Shown here piece after piece: positions 1-7,374 of a stretch of DNA of 62,059 nucleotides. How positions within the stretch are numbered: the stretch's first letter is position 1; each line of letters opens with the position of its first letter. The notes beneath the pieces are model-generated. The model saw only the letters and a program-made list of their open reading frames with translations. It made no database searches and was not told where the DNA came from. This DNA is from Kordia zhangzhouensis (GTDB lineage: Bacteria > Bacteroidota > Bacteroidia > Flavobacteriales > Flavobacteriaceae): positions 1-62,059 of the forward strand of contig NZ_LBMH01000016.1 of the NCBI RefSeq assembly GCF_001005305.1. Reading direction: 5' to 3'. The translations under genes and the position numbers were made by a program.

Positions 1-1
1 T

Positions 2-103
2 GGCGGAATTGCAGGAGCATCAGCAGGAATTGCTAAGATTCTATTCTTTGTATTCTTAGTATTATTCATTATCTCATTAATCACAGGGCGAAGAACTGTA
101 TAG
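2..103 (+). CDS. DUF1328 family small membrane protein, C-terminal part
   Basis: Partial gene entering from the left edge; 33 codons are visible before a TAG stop. The residues read [20 protein letters not shown] followed by a short hydrophobic stretch and GRRTV. This is the usual end of the DUF1328 (YtjA-type) family of roughly 50-60 residue proteins with two membrane helices; the second helix is what remains here. The biochemical role of the family is unknown. It lies 51 bp upstream of the next gene on the same strand and could share its transcript. The start is outside the window. Confidence 0.75.
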   Translation, partial: GGIAGASAGIAKILFFVFLVLFIISLITGRRTV

Positions 104-154
104 AAATTCACAGAATATTTAATTAACAATAACAATATATAAAGAAAAATAAAG

Positions 155-697
155 ATGAAAAAGATATTAATAGGAGTCATATTATTGTCAGGGATGACCA
201 TTTTTGCTCAAGAAGATAAATTAGTTACGACACAAGTTAAGAAACAAACCGTAGTTGAAAACGGGGAAGTCATCAATAAAAAAGTAAAAGTCATTACAGA
301 GAAAACTCAGAAAGTAAAATTTGACGAAAGTCAAAAACATCAATTGAATCAAGATCGTGTGCCTGCACCAATTGCAGTTACTAAAACTTTTATGATTGAT
401 AATGATAAAGATCCATTTTATGATAAAGTTACTAAGGTGAAATATTATAACATGGACAATAAAAAGTTTGCATTTAGAGCAGAAGGAAATTCATTAAATA
501 TCAGTTTAATGGAAAATGAAGAAGAAGTTACTATAGGTCGTGCTGTACGATCAAAATTCAATAATTATTATGTAATCACTGCGCGCGATATGAATGGCGT
601 TGGGTATTTTACCAAAGACAATGATTTCGTAATTGAATACTATGATCCAAAAACTCAAGACACTAAAGTAATGATGTTTCAAGATTTAAAATTCTAA
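155..697 (+). CDS. Secreted protein of unknown function
   Basis: A 180-residue protein with a clear signal peptide: basic MKK, a hydrophobic core to about residue 16, then cleavage near FAQ|EDK, the common flavobacterial AQ site. No lipobox cysteine is present, so the mature protein of about 162 residues is probably periplasmic or secreted. It is rich in lysine, valine and aspartate and has a Tyr/Asp-rich C-terminus. I recognise no domain. A good hairpin terminator follows at 719-755, so the transcript with the upstream DUF1328 gene ends here. Confidence 0.7.
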   Translation: MKKILIGVILLSGMTIFAQEDKLVTTQVKKQTVVENGEVINKKVKVITEKTQKVKFDESQKHQLNQDRVPAPIAVTKTFMIDNDKDPFYDKVTKVKYYNMDNKKFAFRAEGNSLNISLMENEEEVTIGRAVRSKFNNYYVITARDMNGVGYFTKDNDFVIEYYDPKTQDTKVMMFQDLKF

Positions 698-718
698 AAA
701 CAAGCATTATTCATATCA

Positions 719-755
719 CTAGCCTTATCTACTTTGATAGATGAGGTTAGCTTTT
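719..755 (+). terminator. Hairpin terminator after the secreted-protein gene
   Basis: The stem CTAGCCTTATCTA (719-731) pairs with TAGATGAGGTTAG (738-750) over 13 positions, two of them G-U, around a 6-nt loop. A short T-rich run follows. Confidence 0.65.
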
Positions 756-815
756 ACCTCAAACAAACCAATATATACAACTCATACTACAAACCAATAG
801 ATTAAAGAAAAGAAC

Positions 816-1715
816 ATGAAGGAAGAAATACAATCAACAACAGGAATACTTGTCGACAAATTAGAAAGTTGGTGGGTATTGTTTGTTAAAAATTTACCAA
901 ATATTGCCGTAGCAATCCTCGTATTGCTTTTAAGTTATTTTTTATCGCGCTTAGTGTTTAAAACTACTTTGAAACTCATTGAAGGACGTGTAAAACAAAA
1001 GGCTGTTGCCAAACTCATTTCAAGAATTGTAGCGGTCATTGTAGTTTTAGTTGGGTTATTCCTTGCATTAAGTGTTATGGATCTTGAAGAATCTATTTCT
1101 GGATTATTGGCAGGTGCAGGAATTTCAGGTATTGTAATAGGTTTAGCATTACAAGGAACACTGTCAAATACCATTTCAGGTGTTGTGTTGTCTTTTAGAA
1201 AAAACATTCGTTTAGGAAATTGGGTAGAAACGACTGGATATGCTGGTGAAGTTATTGACATAGCTCTAAATTATCTAGTCTTAAAAGAAGCAGATAATAA
1301 TATTGTTATTATTCCGAATAAAACCATTTTAGAAAACCCAATAAAAAACTATTCGTTAACTACCAAAATGCGCGTGATGGTCGAATGTGGTGTAGGATAT
1401 GAATCTGACCTTGAAAAAGTAGAACGCATAACAAAAAAAGTGGTCGCAAATTCATTTGATCAAATTGATAGTGCTGATAATGTTGAATTTTACTATACTG
1501 AATTTGGAGGAAGCTCTATCAACTTTTTATGTAGATTTTGGATTGATGCAGAAAATTCATTAGAAAAATTACGAGCTAAGAGTACAGCTATTAAAAGAAT
1601 AAAACAAGCCTTTGTAGCAGAAGGAATCAATATTCCATTCCCTATTCGAACGCTTCAATTTGACGATCAAACCCTTAGTGTTTCTAAAACTGAAAAAGCC
1701 CTAGAAGAGGCTTAG
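816..1715 (+). CDS. MscS-family mechanosensitive ion channel
   Basis: A 299-residue inner-membrane channel, close to the length of E. coli MscS (286). Three membrane segments are visible at about 20-47, 64-88 and 93-127. The third is the pore helix, with the Ala/Gly-rich pattern GAGISGIVIGLALQGTLSN. It is followed by the MscS beta domain (RLGNWVETTGYAGEVIDIAL, then IIPNKTIL) and a C-terminal alpha/beta domain ending near FPIRTLQF. In the family such channels open under membrane tension to release solutes during osmotic downshock. The gene has its own terminator downstream, so it appears monocistronic, but it neighbours a second MscS-like gene and CorA. Confidence 0.92.
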   Translation: MKEEIQSTTGILVDKLESWWVLFVKNLPNIAVAILVLLLSYFLSRLVFKTTLKLIEGRVKQKAVAKLISRIVAVIVVLVGLFLALSVMDLEESISGLLAGAGISGIVIGLALQGTLSNTISGVVLSFRKNIRLGNWVETTGYAGEVIDIALNYLVLKEADNNIVIIPNKTILENPIKNYSLTTKMRVMVECGVGYESDLEKVERITKKVVANSFDQIDSADNVEFYYTEFGGSSINFLCRFWIDAENSLEKLRAKSTAIKRIKQAFVAEGINIPFPIRTLQFDDQTLSVSKTEKALEEA

Positions 1716-1736
1716 TAATTCACATTCATAATGTTA

Positions 1737-1774
1737 AAAGTATAGCTAAAATTCGTTTTGGCTATACTTTTTTT
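1737..1774 (+). terminator. Hairpin terminator after the MscS gene
   Basis: AAAGTATAGC (1737-1746) and GCTATACTTT (1761-1770) form a perfect 10-bp stem followed by a T run. This is a strong rho-independent terminator shape. Confidence 0.8.
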
Positions 1775-1816
1775 ACATACTTTTGATGTATAAAATACGA
1801 TATAAAAAATATAGAC

Positions 1817-2356
1817 ATGACAATTCCAAAAGTTGAACTATTATATACACTAGGACTCTTTATTATCATGATAATTGCCATAATGATTATAAAGAAATCT
1901 ATTCGGAGATTTAGTTTTGTACAAGCCATTGAAGTCAATAGAAGAAAGGTAATTTTTAATATTTGTTACTTCATTATTTATTTGATTGCTGGGTTCTTTT
2001 TAGCAATCATTTGGGGTATTCAATTCAAAGATTTTACCATCTTTATTTCTTCTGTATTAGCAGTGCTTGGTGTTGGCTTTTTTGCGCAATGGTCATTACT
2101 ATCCAGTTTAACAGCTAGCTTTATATTATTCTTTTATCATCCAGTACGAATTGGACATCGAATCCGAATTATCGATAAGGACTATGAATGGGTAGGAATT
2201 GTAAAAAACATAACAGCTTTTTACTTTTTCATGGAAACAGATTCAGGACAAAAAATATCTTTACCTAATTCCTTAGTGATGCAAAAGGGAATCGAGATTC
2301 TAGAAAGAGAAGAAACAGATTTGAAAGAAGAAGAAGGCCCAGAATTTGAAGATTGA
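1817..2356 (+). CDS. Small MscS-like membrane protein
   Basis: A 179-residue protein with membrane segments at about 7-26, 44-67 and 70-106, followed by a compact beta domain (VRIGHRIRIIDKDYEWVGIV, then KISLPNSLVMQKGI) that matches the pore-lining and beta-domain part of MscS. The large C-terminal alpha/beta domain is missing and replaced by an acidic tail (EEEGPEFED). It is a minimal MscS-fold protein of a type common in Bacteroidetes. Whether it gates as a channel alone is not known. It is followed after 46 bp by corA on the same strand, so the two may be co-transcribed. Confidence 0.85.
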   Translation: MTIPKVELLYTLGLFIIMIIAIMIIKKSIRRFSFVQAIEVNRRKVIFNICYFIIYLIAGFFLAIIWGIQFKDFTIFISSVLAVLGVGFFAQWSLLSSLTASFILFFYHPVRIGHRIRIIDKDYEWVGIVKNITAFYFFMETDSGQKISLPNSLVMQKGIEILEREETDLKEEEGPEFED

Positions 2357-2402
2357 GTTATATAATCTGTATCTTTAAGAACAACAGAATCAAAACATCA
2401 TT

Positions 2403-3491
2403 TTGCGAATACCGTTAAAAAAATCGAAAAGACAAAAAAGAACGAGTGCTTCTAGAAGTTTAGGAAAAGCTCCAGGCGAACTGGTTTATTTAGGAGACAA
2501 AGAAAACCTAGAAACTTCTTTAGAAGTTCATGATTATACTGCAAAAGAGCATACAAAGTATCAAACCAAGCTTATTAAGAAAATATTTGATGTTAAAGGC
2601 AATGATCGTGTAACTTGGATTAATGTAAATGGATTGAATCAATCGGATGATATTTCCAAAATAGGAGATTATTTCAAATTGCATCCACTTATTCTAGAAG
2701 ATATAGTCAATACAGATCAGCGCCCTAAAATTGACGAGTATCCTAACTATATCTTTATAGTTTTAAAAATGCTGTATCACAATGCAGAAAATGAATTGCT
2801 TACAGAGCATATTTCTATAGTAATAGGGAAAGATTATGTGATTACTTTTCAAGAAACAGAAGAAGATATTTTTGACCCAATTCGGAAACGCTTGGAAAGT
2901 GGAAAAAGTAGATTGCGCAGTTCTGGAGCCGATTATTTAGCATTTGCGCTTATGGATGCTATTATTGATAATTATGCAGTTGTGATTGAATTGTTTGGCT
3001 CTAAAGTTGAACAAACAGAAGATGAATTATTTCTAGAAAGTGCCCGTGAAGAAATATCTAGAGACATTCAATACCTAAAGCAGGATCTCTTGCGTTTACG
3101 TAGAAATATTTTACCTTCAAGAGAAGTCATAAGCAGAATTGTTAAATCTGACTCAGAGCTAATTACAATTAAAACCTATGATTATTTAAAAGATTTACAA
3201 GATCATATCTTACAAATCAATGATAATATAGATTTGTATCGTGAAATGGTTTGGGGACTCATGGATATGCACATGACCAACATTAGTAATAAGATGAACG
3301 GCATCATGAAAGTCTTAACCATAATCTCTACCATTTTTATCCCACTTACGTTTATCGCTGGTATTTACGGAATGAATTTTGACCACATGCCAGAACTGCA
3401 CTATAAGTACAGCTATTACATATTATGGGGAATAATGATTATCTTGTTCATTATGCTACTAATCTTCTTTCGAAGAAAAAAGTGGTTGTAA
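2403..3491 (+). CDS. corA: CorA-type magnesium/cobalt transporter
   Basis: A 362-residue inner-membrane divalent-cation channel. It has a long cytoplasmic N-terminal alpha/beta domain and helical stalk (to about 295), then two C-terminal membrane helices. The selectivity signature YGMN is visible in the loop (IYGMNFDHMPEL), and a basic tail (FRRKKWL) follows the last helix, all as expected for CorA. The start is a TTG codon: no ATG is available upstream in frame, and the N-terminus RIPLKKSKRQKRTS is typical of flavobacterial CorA proteins. It sits 46 bp after the small MscS-like gene. Confidence 0.93.
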   Translation: MRIPLKKSKRQKRTSASRSLGKAPGELVYLGDKENLETSLEVHDYTAKEHTKYQTKLIKKIFDVKGNDRVTWINVNGLNQSDDISKIGDYFKLHPLILEDIVNTDQRPKIDEYPNYIFIVLKMLYHNAENELLTEHISIVIGKDYVITFQETEEDIFDPIRKRLESGKSRLRSSGADYLAFALMDAIIDNYAVVIELFGSKVEQTEDELFLESAREEISRDIQYLKQDLLRLRRNILPSREVISRIVKSDSELITIKTYDYLKDLQDHILQINDNIDLYREMVWGLMDMHMTNISNKMNGIMKVLTIISTIFIPLTFIAGIYGMNFDHMPELHYKYSYYILWGIMIILFIMLLIFFRRKKWL

Positions 3492-3501
3492 TTATTACGG
3501 T

Positions 3502-3651
3502 TTATAAAGAATACTCAGATATTAAATAATCAGGATTTATATAACCGTCAATGCAATTGGTTGCTTCCAAAATGATTGAAGAAAATCTATGCTCTTCGAG
3601 TGTTTTTGTTGCAATTGCCCCACTAACGCCAGCTCCAATAATATATAAACC
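3502..3651 (-). pseudogene. Remnant of an FAD-dependent oxidoreductase (N-terminal Rossmann part only)
   Basis: Read on the minus strand from 3651 to 3502, one frame without a start codon gives GLYIIGAGVSGAIATKTLEE followed by a segment ending in IILEATNCIDG and a stop. GAGVSG...(about 20)...E is the dinucleotide-binding signature of FAD-dependent amine-oxidase/phytoene-desaturase-like enzymes. Only about 49 codons remain, an in-frame stop precedes the first one, and the hundreds of residues normally following are absent. An overlapping 66-codon ORF in another frame (3537-3737) is a shadow. I infer a dead remnant of a gene that once read leftward. Confidence 0.6.
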
Positions 3652-3760
3652 TTATAACTCTCTTTTTGCGTAGAAAAGTAGTCTTGATTTTTAACTGTAA
3701 AGTACGATAAAAAAGAAGGGATGGTGTTCAAAATCATTTTTATAAATGCTCAACGACTAA

Positions 3761-4150
3761 TTAATCCTTTTTGTACACTTTTAAATTATAGCAACCCCAA
3801 ATTACAAACAAGATTTCTAAAATGGTTCCAACAGTAAAAGCAACTGAAGGGATTCCATCAACAAAAATGCTTAATAAACGACCAATAGCAAGTCCTCCCA
3901 TAAAGAAAACAACAGAATATGTAGCGCCGCGCCAATGTTTCTGAAAAAGAATACTGTATCCCCAATATAAACCCAATGCAAAATATGAGCCCATCATGGC
4001 TCTAAACACATGGTTGAGATCTGTTGTGGTGACATTAAAGTCAAAAAATAAAGGTAAAAAAGTATCTGGATGCAATCCGTAAGTAGCTCCCACTACCAAA
4101 ACGGCTGCTGTTGATAAGGCTAGGTGTAGGTTTTTATGGATTTCCTTCAA
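3761..4150 (-). CDS. DUF4345 family membrane protein
   Basis: A 129-residue protein with four predicted membrane helices (about 10-28, 46-66, 74-95, 100-122). The pattern HVFRAMMGSYFALGLYWGY and the conserved G-x-AIGRLLSI segment are characteristic of the DUF4345 family. The function of the family is unknown. It reads away from the methyltransferase gene; the 80-190 bp between them probably holds both promoters. Confidence 0.75.
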   Translation of the reverse strand: MKEIHKNLHLALSTAAVLVVGATYGLHPDTFLPLFFDFNVTTTDLNHVFRAMMGSYFALGLYWGYSILFQKHWRGATYSVVFFMGGLAIGRLLSIFVDGIPSVAFTVGTILEILFVIWGCYNLKVYKKD

Positions 4151-4343
4151 AATATTGATTGTTTTTTGATGATGATTCGTTTATATGATAGCAAAACGCA
4201 CAAACGGAATTTTATATTATAATACTATAATATGATTATCCAATTAAAATTACTAAAAAATAAAATAGCATCAGAAGCTAGTACTAATCAAGATAAGTTT
4301 TATAAATTTAACATATATTATAGTTCTGCTAATTTACTCAAGC

Positions 4344-5342
4344 ATGCATTGGAAAATCAAAGCGAGTTTACAAAAGTTGTTGAACCTTACGCGATTAGGA
4401 GATCAATTAAATCATATTCCAGCGACGTTACAAAAAGAATATCATAAAAATGTGTGCTTATACCAGTTCTATGAATGTATACGTAAGTTTGAATTAGCTC
4501 AAATAACACTATCAAGTGAAACGCAAAAAAAAGCATTGGAAATAGGAACGGGATATTCACTAATAGCTCCTATAACACTCTTTTTATTGGGTTTTGATCA
4601 AATTGTTACAGTAGATATTTCTAATGATATTTCTATAAAAGGATTGCAAAAGCAAATCAATTATCTTTTTCAAGAAGATGTTAAGAACAGCATACTCGAA
4701 AAAAGTAAATTTGAATCTGCCGAGTTAGAAGAAAAAATGAATCGCATACAATCGTGCAAAACACTAGAAGACCTTTTTACATTTTGCAATATCATTTACA
4801 TTCCTAACTACACATTCGCAGCCATTGAAAACACAAGCAGTTCATATCATTATATCTATTCACAAGTAGTTTTTGAGCATATTTCGCCAGAAGTATTACA
4901 GCAGCTTTTCGTAAAAATGAAACAATGGTTGCATACGGATGGTTGTGCAGTACATACCATTAATTTTATTGACCATTTTGCTAATCCAGGTTTTTTTCAA
5001 GACAAAAAAATATCTGAGTTTAACTTTTTAAAATACTCAAACAAGACTTGGGATTTTTGGGCAGGAAATGCTATTGCATATACCAATAGATTGTCTTACT
5101 TATATTACCTAGAACTCTGTAAGCAAAATGAGCTTATCGTAATCGATTTTATAGGAGAAAACTATAGAGACCATTATCCTTTACCTGAAAACATGATTCA
5201 TCCTGATGTATTACACAAATATGCTACGCCACCAAGCGCATCAGATTTATGTAAATATCAACGAGGAACACTTTTATTTAAAACAATTAAAAACAAGGTG
5301 TTAGGCGATAGTTGTCTTTTTGTATTGTCAATTCATGATTAA
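4344..5342 (+). CDS. Class I SAM-dependent methyltransferase-like protein, 5' end possibly frameshifted
   Basis: A 332-residue ORF with a methyltransferase motif I (ALEIGTGYSLIAP, residues 64-76), an acidic residue ending strand 2 (TVDIS, D91) and a later QVVFEHISPE segment resembling the post-motif region. The substrate is unknown. The start is uncertain. An overlapping frame beginning at 4232 (MIIQLKLLKNKIASEAS..., 71 codons) looks like a natural N-terminus. Joining it to this frame near 4375 would give a continuous reading (LLKHALENQSEFTK then LLNLTRLGDQLNHIPATLQKEY), so one base may have been lost or gained in TTACAAAAGTTGTTG. The 3' end overlaps the convergent lipoprotein gene by 56 bp. 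Confidence 0.7.
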   Translation: MHWKIKASLQKLLNLTRLGDQLNHIPATLQKEYHKNVCLYQFYECIRKFELAQITLSSETQKKALEIGTGYSLIAPITLFLLGFDQIVTVDISNDISIKGLQKQINYLFQEDVKNSILEKSKFESAELEEKMNRIQSCKTLEDLFTFCNIIYIPNYTFAAIENTSSSYHYIYSQVVFEHISPEVLQQLFVKMKQWLHTDGCAVHTINFIDHFANPGFFQDKKISEFNFLKYSNKTWDFWAGNAIAYTNRLSYLYYLELCKQNELIVIDFIGENYRDHYPLPENMIHPDVLHKYATPPSASDLCKYQRGTLLFKTIKNKVLGDSCLFVLSIHD

Positions 5343-5802
5343 TGGTAAACCTAAATATTTTTCCATCTTTCTTTCTGGTATATTTTGCATAATCCCAATT
5401 TCCAGAATGAGTAAGCTCATAAGTTCCGTTTTTCTCTCCAGCGAGCATTTCATCATAAAATTGTGTAATTGTAGGGTATGCTCCTCCATTTTGGAAATCT
5501 TCTTTAACATTAATAAGAGGAATGGAATCTTTTTGACCTTTATACTTAACAAATAAAGCATTCGAAGAAGCATTAAAAGCAATAAACAACTGTAATGAAG
5601 TATCGTCATCATGAGTATAACATATATAATGATGAGGGATAGCATTCAATTCGTTTTCTAGTGCACTAGAGTCATTTTTAACAATGGTGTCTAGTGAAGT
5701 GACTTTCGTTTCTTTAACTTCCGTATTTTTCTTTTTATCTGCACAGCTCACAATTGCAAATAAACATAACAATGTAAGTGCATAAGTAGTTCTCATATTC
5801 AT
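5287..5802 (-). CDS. Putative lipoprotein of unknown function
   Basis: The ORF extends to 5844, but the start at 5802 (MNMRTTYALTLLCLFAIVSC) places a proper signal sequence and lipobox (FAIVSC) at the N-terminus; the lipid-modified Cys would be residue 20. The mature part is about 150 residues: a Lys/Thr/Glu-rich linker, then a compact domain with HYICYTHDDD, SLQLFIAF and KYTRKKDGKIFRFTI segments. I recognise no family. It is convergent with, and overlaps by 56 bp, the methyltransferase gene. Confidence 0.65.
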   Translation of the reverse strand: MNMRTTYALTLLCLFAIVSCADKKKNTEVKETKVTSLDTIVKNDSSALENELNAIPHHYICYTHDDDTSLQLFIAFNASSNALFVKYKGQKDSIPLINVKEDFQNGGAYPTITQFYDEMLAGEKNGTYELTHSGNWDYAKYTRKKDGKIFRFTINHELTIQKDNYRLTPCF

Positions 5803-5864
5803 AAAGGTATATTTTGAAGTACAAAGATACTGTAAAGTACTCATTGTATCAGGTATAATATAAT

Positions 5865-5884
5865 AATACGAAATTCATCGTATT
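5865..5884 (+). promoter_or_regulatory. Dyad operator, copy A (AATACG-N8-CGTATT)
   Basis: AATACGAAATTCATCGTATT is an inverted repeat with 7-bp perfect arms and a 6-nt centre, 49 bp before the TPR gene at 5934. Nearly the same 20-mer occurs at 6587 and a variant at 13515. The shared arm sequence and spacing suggest one dimeric regulator; the NarL-type response regulator at 15535 is the candidate by proximity. Confidence 0.55.
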
Positions 5885-5933
5885 GCGTCAATTGTATACA
5901 AATCAAATATTTAAAGTCTAAATATACCGTTGT

Positions 5934-6572
5934 ATGAAAAAGATAATTTTTATAGTTCTTTTAGGTTTTTTTTCTTGGATAACAGCACAAACGCCACAAA
6001 TGCTTTTAGATAGTGCCTTGCTTAAAAAAGAGCAATTAAAATTTGATGAAGGGATCAAGCTATGTCAAAAAGCAATTCAACTCGATAGTACATTAGCAAC
6101 TGCTTATTTTTATAAAGCAGGTTTTCATGCGGCACTAATCAAAAAGCAAAATGCGCGTCAAGACTTTCAACATTACCAAGCGGCTATTGCCAACTACAGT
6201 AAAGTTATTACACTTAATTCTACTCAAGCGGAAGCATACTTTTATCGAGGAGGTGTGCATGAAACGATGGGGTTTTTAAACAAAGCGTTGGAAGACTATT
6301 CAAAATCTATCTCAGTAAATGAAAACCAGCCCAAAGTATACAATAGTATAGGTGTGTGTTATGCTAAAAAAGGAAAACTAAACTTAGCCTTGTATTATTT
6401 TGAAAAGGCAATTTTATACGATGGTAAATATGCCAAAGCATATTTTAATAAAGGAAATATACACGACATGCAACAAAACCCAATCAATGCTTGTGAAAAT
6501 TGGAAGAAAGCTATCGAATTAGGGTATGTGGAGCACCTAAGAAATTATAGAGAAAAATGTAAAGAAAAATAA
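5934..6572 (+). CDS. Secreted/periplasmic tetratricopeptide-repeat protein
   Basis: A 212-residue protein with a signal peptide (cleavage near ITAQ|TPQ, residue 19) and about four to five TPR units between residues 22 and 200. The best preserved are AEAYFYRGGVHETMGFLNKA, PKVYNSIGVCYAKKGKLNLA and AKAYFNKGNIHDMQQNPINA. TPR arrays are protein-protein scaffolds; no catalytic domain is attached. Immediately upstream is copy A of the AATACG dyad, also found before the next gene and before the sensor kinase at 13619, which suggests shared control. Confidence 0.8.
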   Translation: MKKIIFIVLLGFFSWITAQTPQMLLDSALLKKEQLKFDEGIKLCQKAIQLDSTLATAYFYKAGFHAALIKKQNARQDFQHYQAAIANYSKVITLNSTQAEAYFYRGGVHETMGFLNKALEDYSKSISVNENQPKVYNSIGVCYAKKGKLNLALYYFEKAILYDGKYAKAYFNKGNIHDMQQNPINACENWKKAIELGYVEHLRNYREKCKEK

Positions 6573-6586
6573 GCAACGATTCCAAA

Positions 6587-6606
6587 AATACGAAGTTTAT
6601 CGTATT
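6587..6606 (+). promoter_or_regulatory. Dyad operator, copy B (AATACG-N8-CGTATT)
   Basis: AATACGAAGTTTATCGTATT has the same 7-bp arms as copy A and differs from it at only two central positions. It lies 60 bp before the lipoprotein gene at 6667. About 23 bp downstream is GAAATTTG, one mismatch from the flavobacterial TAnnTTTG box. Confidence 0.55.
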
Positions 6607-6666
6607 GCAAACGGCTAGAAATTACAGGAAATTTGAAACATGCAATACACTTAATATCAATAAGTA

Positions 6667-7356
6667 ATGAAAAAAATAATTACGATTCTTTCAATTCTTC
6701 TCTTCATTTCATGTGCTAATTATGGCGAAAAAAAAGTTTTTAATGGGACAGAAGTGTATTATAAAAATGGCGTTACAGAAGCTGAAGCTAACAAATTAGG
6801 ACAAAGCTTGATTACATCTGGGTTTACTGATGGGAACTTAAAATCAGTTCAATATAGTAAAGATGGCGACAAATATATATTTAAAATGGTTATTAAAGAA
6901 TCATTTCTCAATAATGAAAAGTACGAACAAATGTTCAGTTTTATGCCAAAAGAGTTGTCTAGTTACATGGGCGTGCCAGTCGATTTTCACTTAACAGATG
7001 ACCAGTTCAATACATTACGAGCATTCAAATATGAAGATGCTAAAAAAACGCTTATGGCTAAAGCAACCGAAATACGTTACACAAAAAGCATCAGTAAAGA
7101 AGAAGTAGAAAAACTAAGAGACTTTCTAATCGATTTTGGGTTTTCTAATGATGAAATTGAAAAAACTGTCGAAGTAGACAAAGAAAACAATAAATATATA
7201 TTGAAAATTGTCGTAGAAGAAGGATACAGAGAAAATAAAACAATGGAAGCCTTCCTGACTCTATTAAAAAATGAAGCTTCAAAAAAAGCATTCAATAGTC
7301 AACCTGTAAAGGTGCATATGTGCGATGAACTTCTAAATACTATTAAAGAAATATAA
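6667..7356 (+). CDS. Lipoprotein with two tandem copies of a novel domain
   Basis: A 229-residue protein with a short lipoprotein signal (LLFISC, lipid Cys16). The mature part is an internal duplication. Residues about 30-118 (YKNGVTEAEANKLGQSLITS ... YIFKMVIKE ... PVDFHL) and about 138-228 (YTKSISKEEVEKLRDFLIDF ... YILKIVVEE ... PVKVHM) share order, spacing and key positions. The repeating unit (helix, G-F, charged strand, hydrophobic strand, V-x-V/F-H) is not a family I can name. It is the first gene of a tight run with the MORN protein (18 bp gap) and the 9513 gene (26 bp gap), behind dyad copy B. Confidence 0.7.
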   Translation: MKKIITILSILLFISCANYGEKKVFNGTEVYYKNGVTEAEANKLGQSLITSGFTDGNLKSVQYSKDGDKYIFKMVIKESFLNNEKYEQMFSFMPKELSSYMGVPVDFHLTDDQFNTLRAFKYEDAKKTLMAKATEIRYTKSISKEEVEKLRDFLIDFGFSNDEIEKTVEVDKENNKYILKIVVEEGYRENKTMEAFLTLLKNEASKKAFNSQPVKVHMCDELLNTIKEI

Positions 7357-7374
7357 CAATTCAAATCATACACA

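Noticed and set aside
3537-3737. 66-codon minus-strand ORF beside corA
   Set aside because: It runs in a different frame from the FAD-oxidoreductase remnant, and the recognisable GAGVSG motif is not in it; treated as a shadow frame.
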